Source: Nostoc sp. FACHB-280
GTDB lineage: Bacteria > Cyanobacteriota > Cyanobacteriia > Cyanobacteriales > Nostocaceae
Assembly: GCF_014697615.1 (NCBI RefSeq)
Contig: NZ_JACJSD010000053.1
Span: 1 to 44,051, forward strand
Direction: 5' to 3'
Length of the DNA stretch: 44,051 nt
The notes under the pieces were generated by a model, which was given only the letters and a program-made list of their open reading frames with translations, searched no databases and was not told the DNA's origin. Shown piece by piece: positions 7,589 to 15,240 of this stretch (position 1 is its first letter; each line of letters begins with the position of its first letter). Made by a program: the position numbers and the translations under genes.

Positions 7589-8914
7589 CTATGTGGGACT
7601 GAGGGCAACTTGACCGTAGAGGTCATAAGTATCAGCACTGCGAATTGCAACAGGCACAATGGTTCCTAATTTTGCTGCGCCTGTGACATACACCAAACCA
7701 TCAACTTCGGGCGAACTTCTGCTAGAACGACCAATTAATTCCCCACTTTCAGGATTTTCTTGCTCTATCAGGACATCAACGATTTTGCCGACTTCCTGTT
7801 GATTTTTGTGCCAAGAAATGGGCTGCTGAATTTCCATGATTTTCTGCCGCCGCTCGTCCATAATTTCCTGGGGTAACTGATTGGGCAGACTGTAGGCGGG
7901 GGTTCCTGCTTCTGGTGAAAAGGTAAAAACACCAACATGGTCAAATTCATGCTGCTGCACGAAATTGAGTAGATGCTCAAAATGTTCTTCTGTTTCGCCG
8001 GGAAAACCAACAATCAAGGTTGTCCGTAATACAGCTTCTGGTAGTGCAGTTTTAATGCGCTCAATAATTTCATTGTTGACTCGCCCTTGCCAAGGACGGT
8101 TCATGGAGCGCAGAATCTCTGGATGAGAATGTTGCAATGGCAAATCCAAATAAGGTAAGACGTTGGGCGTTTCTTGGATTGCCGCAATCACATCTGGGGT
8201 CAATCCTGTGGGATAGGCATAGTGCATCCTAATCCAAGGTATGTCCACTTTTCCCAAGGCTCGGAGTAATTCGGCGAGTTTGGGCTTACCGTAAATATCC
8301 AATCCGTAGTTAGTAGTAATTTGAGAAATCAAAATGATTTCTTTTACGCCTTGGCTGGCTAACTGCTCGGCTTCGGCCACAATTGATTCAATGGTACGCG
8401 ATCGCTGATTACCTCGCAGATACGGAATAATACAAAACGCACACCGATAATCGCATCCTTCAGCCACTCTCAGGTAGGCAACACCCTCTGTTGTCGTGCG
8501 GTAACGCGGTGTCGTTTCATCGGCGATGTAAGTTGGTTCGGCGCTAATTTGTTTAACGCGCTCTCCTTGTTCAGCTCGCTCGATCACATTGACGATCTTG
8601 TGATAATCACCTGTACCAACCACGGCTACGGCTTCGGGCAACTCTTCCAATAATTGCTCTTGGAAATGCTGCGCCATGCAGCCTGTGATCACGATTTTTT
8701 TATTAGCCTCTGCCAATTCTACTAAAGTTCTGACAGATTCTTCTCTTGCTGCTTCAATAAAACTACAAGTATTAACGATAACGTAATCTGCTAATTCTTC
8801 ATTTGTATCTACGCCATAACCTGCTTCTACTAGCAGCCCTAGCATATGTTCTGTATCTATTCGATTTTTTTCGCAGCCCAAATGAGATATTGCTATTGTT
8901 GGCTTTTCACCCAT
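7589..8914 (-). CDS. rimO: Ribosomal protein S12 methylthiotransferase RimO
   Basis: A radical-SAM enzyme that adds a methylthio group to the conserved aspartate of ribosomal protein S12. At 441 residues it is full length. The UPF0004 domain carries the three auxiliary-cluster cysteines C14 (LGCEKN), C50 (NTCSF) and C79 (TGCMAQ). The radical-SAM motif CDYRCAFC sits at about 153-160, and a C-terminal TRAM domain occupies about 370-437. RimO is favoured over MiaB by the [16 protein letters not shown]-terminus and the [12 protein letters not shown] segment after the cluster. It is probably the first gene of an operon with the DEAD-box helicase downstream. Confidence 0.93.
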   Translation of the reverse strand: MGEKPTIAISHLGCEKNRIDTEHMLGLLVEAGYGVDTNEELADYVIVNTCSFIEAAREESVRTLVELAEANKKIVITGCMAQHFQEQLLEELPEAVAVVGTGDYHKIVNVIERAEQGERVKQISAEPTYIADETTPRYRTTTEGVAYLRVAEGCDYRCAFCIIPYLRGNQRSRTIESIVAEAEQLASQGVKEIILISQITTNYGLDIYGKPKLAELLRALGKVDIPWIRMHYAYPTGLTPDVIAAIQETPNVLPYLDLPLQHSHPEILRSMNRPWQGRVNNEIIERIKTALPEAVLRTTLIVGFPGETEEHFEHLLNFVQQHEFDHVGVFTFSPEAGTPAYSLPNQLPQEIMDERRQKIMEIQQPISWHKNQQEVGKIVDVLIEQENPESGELIGRSSRSSPEVDGLVYVTGAAKLGTIVPVAIRSADTYDLYGQVALSPT

Positions 8915-8947
8915 ACTTTAATATCTAAGGTTTTTTCTTTTTAGTCA

Positions 8948-8976
8948 CACAAAGAGCGAAGTCATTGCGCTTTGTG
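8948..8976. other. Hairpin near the rimO 5' end
   Basis: CACAAAG and CTTTGTG form a 7 bp inverted repeat with a GC-containing loop, about 35 bp upstream of the rimO start. It has no T-tract on either side. Function is unknown: it could be a 5'-leader structure or a repeat. Confidence 0.35.
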
Positions 8977-9198
8977 ATGCACGCCTTGATGTTGACAACA
9001 CTTAGGTGGATTTTTCCACTACCAGTAACTGTCCTTGCTATGACCTATACAAATTGAGGCCATGTTATGATACGTCTACTATTAGTTTGTTTCCCAGGGT
9101 AAATTGAAGTGCCTTTAACTATTTTGGACACTTGTAATATTTTTTAACAAATCGCCTGTTAGTATTTTACACTACCGTAGCGTATGCGTTGCTAATTT

Positions 9199-9223
9199 AC
9201 CCGTCGGGAAGCCGCCCAAAAGG
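9199..9223. repeat. Dispersed CGGGAAGCC repeat
   Basis: CCGTCGGGAAGCCGCCC followed by AAAAGGCT matches in its core the segments at 10484-10510 and 22929-22960. It can form an AGCC...GGCT hairpin. It is a member of a dispersed intergenic repeat family. Confidence 0.6.
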
Positions 9224-9372
9224 CTGGTTGTGAGAAGTCGCTACCCTCAGGGAAATCGCGCTGGCGACTACGCCTAATCAAGCAGTAATGCTACCCAAAA
9301 GCTTAGGCAAGATGCCCAAGTCACGGGAAGCTGCCTTGCGTCTTGTGAGTGGCAAACTCCTCTTGTAGCCAG
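9224..9372 (+). ncRNA. Candidate structured RNA, multi-hairpin with long-range closing helix
   Basis: Found by hand-folding a 650 bp gene-free stretch. Four hairpins follow each other: 9236-9241 with 9264-9269 (AGTCGC/GCGACT); 9272-9277 with 9303-9308 (GCCTAA/TTAGGC), containing a nested AGCA-GTAA-TGCT hairpin; 9309-9315 with 9338-9344 (AAGATGC/GCGTCTT, one G-U pair); and 9347-9350 with 9356-9359. A helix of 9224-9231 with 9365-9372 (8 pairs, 3 of them G-U) encloses them all. The GTAA loop is a GNRA tetraloop only when read on the plus strand, so plus is favoured. I recognise no named family. It is not obviously tmRNA, 6S, RNase P RNA, SRP RNA or a cobalamin riboswitch; a mobile-element RNA of the HEARO/OMEGA kind is one untested possibility. 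A dispersed CGGGAAGCC repeat touches its 5' side. The btpA start is about 200 bp downstream. Confidence 0.45.
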
Positions 9373-9568
9373 GTTTTATCTTAACATATCTTATGGAACG
9401 TTTTATGCCAAATTCCATCCACAGATGGAGGTAGTAAAACCAGTGCCAGCAAACATATCAATGCTAATCAAGGAACTAGGGACGTGAGACGAGAAAATAG
9501 GAGCTAGGTGAATTTTAATCCTAAAATCCAATCCCTAATCCCTGATCTCTGAATAATATTTTGAAGAC

Positions 9569-10417
9569 GTGGACTTATATCAGACCTTTAAAACTCGTAC
9601 ACCAATTATTGGCGTAGTTCACCTACTGCCATTACCCACCTCACCCCGTTGGGGCGGGAGCCTAAAAGCCGTAATTGACCGTGCTGAACAAGAAGCAACT
9701 GCTCTTGCCAGTGGCGGCGTAGATGGCATTATTGTAGAGAACTTTTTCGATGCGCCATTTACGAAAAACCAAGTTGACCCGGCAGTTGTGAGTGCGATGA
9801 CTGTGGTAGTGCAGAGGATACAAAATTTAGTAACTTTGCCTCTAGGTTTAAATGTATTGCGGAATGATGCCAAAAGTGCGATCGCGATCGCCAGTTGTGT
9901 GCGGGCGCAATTTATCCGCGTGAATGTGCTAACTGGAGTTATGGCCACTGACCAAGGGTTAATTGAAGGTGAAGCCCATCAATTATTACGCTATCGCCGA
10001 GAATTAGGCTCTGATGTCAAAATTTTGGCAGATGTTTTAGTTAAGCACGCCCGGCCTTTAAGTTCACCTAACTTAACAGTTGCGGTTCAAGACACAATTG
10101 AACGCGGTTTAGCAGACGCAGTAATTTTATCTGGCTGGGCCACAGGCAGTCCTCCCACTCAGGAAGATTTAGAACTAGCGAGCGGTGCAGCCAAAGGCAC
10201 ACCAGTATTTATTGGTAGTGGAGCCGACTGGGAAAATGTTGCTACACTGTTGCAGGCAGCAGATGGGGTAATAGTTTCCAGTTCCTTAAAACGTCATGGT
10301 CGCATTGAGCAACCAATTGATCCGATTCGCGTCAGTCAATTTGTTGAAGCAGCCCATCGCACTTGGAACTCCAAAAGCCCCAGCAAATCAACCCAACAAA
10401 TAAAGTTACATTCTTAG
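9569..10417 (+). CDS. btpA: BtpA family photosystem I biogenesis protein
   Basis: A 282-residue BtpA/SgcQ-family protein with a TIM-barrel fold. In Synechocystis, BtpA is an extrinsic thylakoid protein needed for stable accumulation of photosystem I reaction-centre proteins; the same role is inferred here. Recognisable segments are IIGVVHLLPLPTSPRWGGS at the N-terminus, then GGVDGIIVENFFDAPF, a conserved family signature, LPLGLNVLRNDA, FIRVNVLTG, ILADVLVKHA and the C-terminal VFIGSGADWENV. The start is a GTG; no in-frame ATG lies close by. The VKOR-like gene follows 138 bp downstream, separated by repeat DNA, so co-transcription is uncertain. Confidence 0.88.
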   Translation: MDLYQTFKTRTPIIGVVHLLPLPTSPRWGGSLKAVIDRAEQEATALASGGVDGIIVENFFDAPFTKNQVDPAVVSAMTVVVQRIQNLVTLPLGLNVLRNDAKSAIAIASCVRAQFIRVNVLTGVMATDQGLIEGEAHQLLRYRRELGSDVKILADVLVKHARPLSSPNLTVAVQDTIERGLADAVILSGWATGSPPTQEDLELASGAAKGTPVFIGSGADWENVATLLQAADGVIVSSSLKRHGRIEQPIDPIRVSQFVEAAHRTWNSKSPSKSTQQIKLHS

Positions 10418-10419
10418 TA

Positions 10420-10553
10420 AGTAGGGAGTGGGGAGTAGGGAGTATGAAGGATTTGTATACTTCAGACTTCACACTACCCTCCGGGAAGCCACCCAAAGGG
10501 TGTCTACAGACTTCACACTTCAGACTTTACACTTTATACTTCGTACTTCGCAG
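10420..10553. repeat. Repeat-filled btpA-VKOR gap
   Basis: Contains GGGAGT-based tandem units, the dispersed CGGGAAGCC element (10484-10510) and a run of ACTTCAGACTTC/ACACTTC heptamers ending just before the VKOR start. All of it appears noncoding. Confidence 0.8.
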
Positions 10554-10555
10554 TT

Positions 10556-11539
10556 ATGATTCGCCGCCGTTCTACTCCTTGGATTCATAAATGGTCGCGC
10601 CCAATAATTGCCGCGATCGCCGGATGTGGTACTTTAGTCACTGGCTATCTCACCATTGAAAAGTTAACAGGAGGCAGTGCCGCCTGCATAGCACAAGCTG
10701 GCACGAGAGGTTGTAATGACGTACTTTCCAGCCCTTGGGGTACGGTTTTCGGTCAGCCACTAGCATTATTTGGATGTTTGGCATATATCAGTATGGTGAT
10801 ATTTGCTTTAGCGCCCTTAGTTGTGAACTCTGAGAACAGCAACCAGCGTAAACAAATCGAAAATTTGACTTGGCTGCTGTTGTTGGTGGGAGCAATTGCC
10901 ATGTCTGTGTTCAGTGGCTATTTAATGTATGTGCTGGCTTTTCAAATCAAAGCCTTGTGTCCTTACTGTCTAGCCTCGGCATTCTTCTCCCTCAGTTTGT
11001 TAACTCTCACAATTCTGGGACGTACCTGGGAAGATATCGGACAAATTTTATTTACGGCTTTGATTGTGGCAATGGTGACACTGATTGGGACTTTGGGTGT
11101 GTATGCAGGTGTGAATACATCACAAACACCTGGTTCCACAGGACAACAAAGAATTTCCTTTATCCCGACACCAGCACAAACTCCTAACCCGGAATACGGT
11201 TGGGAAATCACTACCACCTCTGGAGAAGCAGAAATCGCCTTAGCCAAACATCTTGTCCAGGTAGGTGCGAAAGAATATGTTGCCTACTGGTGTCCCCACT
11301 GCCACGAACAAAAGCTAATTTTCGGTAAAGAAGCTTACCAAATCATTAACGATAATATTAAGGTAGAGTGCGCTGGTGACAGTCCTAAAGGTAAACCAGA
11401 ATTGTGTCGAGCTGCCAATATCCAAGCGTTCCCCACTTGGATTATCAATGGTCAAACTTATAGTGGAGTCCAAAACCTCACAGAACTAGCCAAGATTACT
11501 GGTTATAAAGGCCCAAGCAATTTTAAGTATTTTAAGTAA
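10556..11539 (+). CDS. Vitamin K epoxide reductase-thioredoxin fusion
   Basis: A 327-residue membrane protein that makes disulfide bonds in periplasmic or lumenal proteins, passing electrons from its thioredoxin domain to quinone. The VKOR domain (about residues 15-190, with four or five hydrophobic helices) has the loop cysteines C44 and C53 and the redox motif CPYC at 135-138. After a proline-rich linker, a thioredoxin-like domain carries CPHC at 246-249 (YWCPHCHEQK) and a cis-proline region in AFPTWIING. This architecture is the known cyanobacterial and plant LTO1 type; in cyanobacteria it supports photosystem II and other redox-folded proteins. ATG 10556 follows directly on repeat DNA and lacks a strong ribosome-binding site. 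A terminator-like hairpin lies 50 bp downstream. Confidence 0.92.
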   Translation: MIRRRSTPWIHKWSRPIIAAIAGCGTLVTGYLTIEKLTGGSAACIAQAGTRGCNDVLSSPWGTVFGQPLALFGCLAYISMVIFALAPLVVNSENSNQRKQIENLTWLLLLVGAIAMSVFSGYLMYVLAFQIKALCPYCLASAFFSLSLLTLTILGRTWEDIGQILFTALIVAMVTLIGTLGVYAGVNTSQTPGSTGQQRISFIPTPAQTPNPEYGWEITTTSGEAEIALAKHLVQVGAKEYVAYWCPHCHEQKLIFGKEAYQIINDNIKVECAGDSPKGKPELCRAANIQAFPTWIINGQTYSGVQNLTELAKITGYKGPSNFKYFK

Positions 11540-11587
11540 TCAATTTCATTGCAATTGTTGTTCTAAAATTAATTCTCACCTTTGCTC

Positions 11588-11636
11588 GTCAACTGGCTGA
11601 ATCTCAACATCGTATTCCCAGTTGACTTATTTTTTG
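11588..11636 (+). terminator. Rho-independent terminator-like hairpin after VKOR gene
   Basis: GTCAACTGG (11588-11596) and CCAGTTGAC (11618-11626) form a perfect 9 bp stem with a 21-base loop, followed by TTATTTTTT. The position after the VKOR-thioredoxin gene fits termination. The loop is longer than usual. Confidence 0.6.
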
Positions 11637-11672
11637 CAAATTTGTTTTTCAGCGTTAGTATAAGTGACAGTT

Positions 11673-11691
11673 AGAATTCAGGATGAATTCT
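11673..11691. promoter_or_regulatory. Inverted repeat AGAATTCA-N3-TGAATTCT
   Basis: A perfect 8 bp inverted repeat with a 3-base spacer in the 0.56 kb gap upstream of the CHASE2-GGDEF gene. It could be an operator or a small hairpin. A further short inverted repeat, TAGTAG/CTACTA, lies at 11759-11785. Confidence 0.35.
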
Positions 11692-12023
11692 GTAAGATTT
11701 GGGGATGAGTAAGTGAATTTAATACCCCTACTAGATCCAAAATTTAGTAGTCTTCAATTAGTAGGAGGATTCAGACCTGCTACTATCGTCTGGCTCTGAT
11801 CATCTAAATAAAATATTTGTCACTTTTTAGGCCACGAAAATATACTTTTGTTATTAGCAATCAATATTTATACTGCACCTGTTCCTCTTTGATACAGAAA
11901 TACTGGTTAACCTTTCTTTAATCATTAGCCATTATGAGTTCTTCTCTGTTAACACTATTTCAAATTATTTCGTGGAACATAACAATACTGATAAAATTTT
12001 CCCCAATCAACACTGGAATATAT

Positions 12024-12039
12024 TCAGTATATATACTGA
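12024..12039. promoter_or_regulatory. 16 bp perfect palindrome TCAGTATATATACTGA
   Basis: A fully symmetric 16-mer ends 63 bp before the ATG of the CHASE2-GGDEF gene, where an operator or core promoter would lie. The bound factor is unknown. The central TATATA could double as a -10-like element. Confidence 0.4.
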
Positions 12040-12102
12040 GCATTAGATAGTTTTTGATATCTGTACTAATTAAGAATATTTCTCCCCACTAGGTAATTGG
12101 GA

Positions 12103-14307
12103 ATGAATAAGCAGCTAGACAAGCGTTTTGTCAGGTTATCTTTGAATTGGAACCTGCAACAGTCACTTGAGCGAAAATATAAAGAATTAGTTGTTGCGGG
12201 TATTGTGGCGACTGGCATTATACTGTTGCGATTCATAGGAGTGTTTCAATCCTTAGAATTAGCCGGTTTGGATCAATTTTTTCGCTTACGTCCAACCGAA
12301 CAGCCAGAAGAACGAATCACAATTGTAGCGATTGATGAAGATTCTTTACGTCGAGCAGGTTCTTGGCCGATTCCTGATGGTGTGATTGCTGATTTATTGC
12401 AGAAATTACAAGTCCATCAACCTCGTGCTATTGGCTTAGATATATATCGGGATTTAGCAGTCAATCCTGGACATCAAGAACTAGTTAATCTTTATAGTTC
12501 AATGCCAAATTTAGTTGGCATTCAACTATTAACACAAAACAAAAATACGCGTGTTTTACCGCCTCTAGAATTGAATCGAAATCAGGTTGGTTTTAATAAT
12601 TTACTATACGACACTGATGGTCGAGTCCGGCGAAACTTGTTGTATATACACATGAATGATAAACACTACGAAAGTTTTGCTTTAAAGTTAGCATTAATCT
12701 ATTTAAAAGATAAGAAGATTACACCACAAAAAGCTGCTAAGGATAGTGATTATGTCCGGTTAGGTAAGGCTATATTTACTCGTTTTCAAGCCAATGACGG
12801 TGGTTATGTGAGGGCTGATGATAAAGGTTATCAAATTTTAGCTAACTTCCCAAAACCATTATGTAAAAAATCGACTGGTGAGTTCTGTAGTTTCCGCCAA
12901 ATATCCATGAGTGATGTCTTGGATGGCAAAGCGCCAGTTAGTTGGATACGCGATCGCATTGTCTTGATTGGTTCAACAGCTACCAGTTTGCAAGATTTTG
13001 CCTTTATTCCCTACTCTAGCCAAATGTTGGGTACTGCCAAGCCAGTAGCAGGAATTGAACTGCAAGCTTATTTTGTGAGTGAGTTAATTTCATCTGCCTT
13101 GACAGGAAGACCGTTGTTAAGAGTTTGGGCAAAATTATGGGAGTGTTTATGGATTTTTGGCTGGTCTTATTTGGGTTCGTTAATTATTTGGCAGATTAAA
13201 ACTTTTAGTAAAAGTATTCCCAGCCTTTTATTATCTTTGTTAATACTTTTTCTGAGTAGTTATATAGCTTTTGTACTTGGATGGTGGCTGCCATTAATTC
13301 CAGCAACTCTTGGCTGTAGTAGCGCCTCTATTTGGATGATTGTTCATATTGCATATATGCAGGAAGAATTGAAACGCTCTAAGGAGTTTTTGCATCAAGT
13401 CATCAATTCTATTCCTGACCCTATTTTTGTCAAAAATGAAAAACATCAGTGGATTGTGTTAAATGATGCTTACTGCCAATTCATTGGTTATCCTGATAGT
13501 TTGTTGCTGGAAAAATCATATTATGAATTTTTCCCGCGTCATGAAGCTGATGTTTTTCGAGAACAAGATAATTTAGTGTTTCTCACCCAAAAACCACGAG
13601 AAAATGAAGAAGAATTTACGGATGCCACTGGTCAAACTCATTTGATTGCCACGAAGCGATCGCTACACAAAGATGCGGCTGGTAATTTTTTCTTAGTGGG
13701 AGTGATTCGAGATATTACCCAGCGTAAGCTGATGGAAGAAGAACTACGACGCACTGCGGCTGAGTTATTTCGCTCTAATACGGAATTAAAGCTCAAAGAA
13801 GACCATTTACGCTACTTGGCTTATCATGATCCCCTGACAGGGTTATCCAATCGCAAATTCTTTATTGAACAACTTCAAGAATCTTTACAGTGGTCGCAAA
13901 ACAACAACTTGTTGCTGGGACTGTTGTTTATTGATTTGGATGGCTTTAAACATATTAACGATACTTTGGGGCATGATATGGGCGATCGCTTGTTGGTGAT
14001 TGTTTCCCAAAGACTCAGTAATTGTTTACGCGGTAGTGATACTGTTTCCCGTCTGGGTGGTGATGAATTTACCGTCATTCTCCGCGCAATTCCTGAAGTT
14101 CAAGTCGCAGCTAGAGTTGCAGAAAAAATTCTCGCCAGCCTCACTGAGCCAATTGTTCTCTCAGGATACACCACAAAAATTTCTGCCAGCATTGGCATCA
14201 GTGTTTATCCCATTAACAGCCAAGACTCGGAAACCCTGATTAAACAAGCAGATGCAGCTATGTACCGCGCTAAACACTTAGGTAAAAACCGATATGAGTT
14301 GACTTGA
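12103..14307 (+). CDS. CHASE2-PAS-GGDEF diguanylate cyclase
   Basis: Predicted to make cyclic-di-GMP in response to a signal outside the cytoplasm. An N-terminal transmembrane segment (about residues 30-48) precedes the extracytoplasmic CHASE2 sensor (about 60-330), whose typical segment ITIVAIDEDSLRRAGSWP is visible. Three further hydrophobic helices follow (about 345-425), then a PAS domain (about 430-550) ending VIRDITQRK. The GGDEF domain (about 565-735) has an intact GGDEF at 652-656. Its inhibitory I-site RxxD is R643-D646, exactly five residues before it, so product inhibition is expected. ATG 12103 is chosen over an in-frame TTG two codons upstream. The gene stands alone, with palindromes upstream and a hairpin terminator downstream. 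Confidence 0.93.
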   Translation: MNKQLDKRFVRLSLNWNLQQSLERKYKELVVAGIVATGIILLRFIGVFQSLELAGLDQFFRLRPTEQPEERITIVAIDEDSLRRAGSWPIPDGVIADLLQKLQVHQPRAIGLDIYRDLAVNPGHQELVNLYSSMPNLVGIQLLTQNKNTRVLPPLELNRNQVGFNNLLYDTDGRVRRNLLYIHMNDKHYESFALKLALIYLKDKKITPQKAAKDSDYVRLGKAIFTRFQANDGGYVRADDKGYQILANFPKPLCKKSTGEFCSFRQISMSDVLDGKAPVSWIRDRIVLIGSTATSLQDFAFIPYSSQMLGTAKPVAGIELQAYFVSELISSALTGRPLLRVWAKLWECLWIFGWSYLGSLIIWQIKTFSKSIPSLLLSLLILFLSSYIAFVLGWWLPLIPATLGCSSASIWMIVHIAYMQEELKRSKEFLHQVINSIPDPIFVKNEKHQWIVLNDAYCQFIGYPDSLLLEKSYYEFFPRHEADVFREQDNLVFLTQKPRENEEEFTDATGQTHLIATKRSLHKDAAGNFFLVGVIRDITQRKLMEEELRRTAAELFRSNTELKLKEDHLRYLAYHDPLTGLSNRKFFIEQLQESLQWSQNNNLLLGLLFIDLDGFKHINDTLGHDMGDRLLVIVSQRLSNCLRGSDTVSRLGGDEFTVILRAIPEVQVAARVAEKILASLTEPIVLSGYTTKISASIGISVYPINSQDSETLIKQADAAMYRAKHLGKNRYELT

Positions 14308-14363
14308 TGAGTCAACAAAAATAAAAAAAATCAGTAATTTTAACAATAAACAGCAGTCTCAGC

Positions 14364-14388
14364 CATTCAGCCAATGGCTGAATGTTTT
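14364..14388 (+). terminator. Terminator-like hairpin after the diguanylate cyclase
   Basis: CATTCAGCCA and TGGCTGAATG are exact inverted repeats separated by one base (stem of 8-9 pairs with a small loop), followed by TTTT. It lies 57 bp beyond the stop codon. Confidence 0.65.
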
Positions 14389-14551
14389 ACGTCTAGATTT
14401 TTATAGTACAATTGTATTTATACTGACTCTGTAACGATTTATTGTCATGTGATTTATTTAGTCTATAAATTTATATATGAGTAACACTACTTAAACAAAT
14501 TTTGAATTATACTTAGTTTCATAAATTAAATTTTGATAAAGAAATCACGAA

Positions 14552-14710
14552 ATGAGCCATTTTTGTACTTCTCACTCCTGGTTTTTGCGGAGATGTAACC
14601 AATTTACCTCGGAAATACTGTCCCAATTGGTATTATTTGCTACGGGTCAAGATGGGATTTTAACGCAAGAATATAAAGAATTTATTAAGATTTTATATTT
14701 TCGCGTCTAA
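14552..14710 (+). CDS. Possible small ORF or gene fragment, 52 residues
   Basis: Begins MSHFCTSHSWFLRRC and continues FATGQDGILTQEYKEF before a stop at 14708-14710. It lies in a 630 bp AT-rich gap and no ribosome-binding site is clear. I do not recognise it. It may be a random frame or the start of a decayed gene. Confidence 0.2.
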   Translation: MSHFCTSHSWFLRRCNQFTSEILSQLVLFATGQDGILTQEYKEFIKILYFRV

Positions 14711-14970
14711 CTCTAGAGGTAATTAACGAACGTCTAACAGCATCATCGTTATGAGTTCTAACTTTTGGCTGATGTCTGTCTGCAACCTTTAGGTATATTT
14801 CTTAAGTGTTGAGCAGATTTTCTACCCAAAGTTTTTTACTCAAAAATTTTTCTGACGAATAAAAAATTTTACTAAAGTTTAATTTTTCAACGAAACGAAG
14901 TCCGTATCGGATGTAGGTAAAAAAAATACTGGGTGAAATCGGAATGCAAGAAATGGATAAAAACTTGATG

Positions 14971-15240
14971 GCGACAAACTTAAAAATCACAAGTATTTTG
15001 ATATTGTGTGTGAGCGCCTGCTTGGTGGTTCCGAAAATTGCTGATGCTAGAGCAAATTTTCACGATTTAGTAGCTAATGCTTTAACTAATACAGAAACCA
15101 ACAGTTTTCAACCCTCTAAAATTAACTTACAGGTATTGATTTACTCCAATGAAGTGCTTGTACAAGTGTGTGCATTTGCCAATGTGGATTGGGTTCTGGG
15201 TAATCGATACGGTAGTGTCCGCCCCGACTTTCTGTCCTGA
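14971..15240 (+). CDS. Putative small exported protein overlapping nadB antisense
   Basis: From ATG 14971 (in-frame ATGs also at 14944 and 14956) the product starts MATNLKITSILILCVSACLV and continues to a plausible signal-peptidase site after ADA (VPKIADA-RANF). About 33 soluble residues follow. The remaining codons run antisense through the last 119 bases of nadB, which is the conserved strand there. So either the frame is fortuitously open, or a small secreted protein gene has lost its real 3' end. No family is recognised. Confidence 0.3.
   Translation, partial: ATNLKITSILILCVSACLVVPKIADARANFHDLVANALTNTETNSFQPSKINLQVLIYSNEVLVQVCAFANVDWVLGNRYGSVRPDFLS

Noticed and set aside
9185-9400. Cobalamin riboswitch in front of btpA
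   Set aside because: GGGAAGCCG superficially recalls the conserved core, but the rest of the B12-box pattern is not found and the string is a dispersed repeat also present at two other places.
10363-10590. 75-residue open frame between btpA and the VKOR gene
   Set aside because: Made almost entirely of STRR and CGGGAAGCC repeat sequence and overlaps both real genes in other frames.
14299-14330. GTTGACT-TGATG-AGTCAAC hairpin at the diguanylate cyclase stop as terminator
   Set aside because: It is followed by an A-rich, not T-rich, tract on the plus strand, and on the minus strand the T-run is on the wrong side; the hairpin at 14364-14388 is the better candidate.
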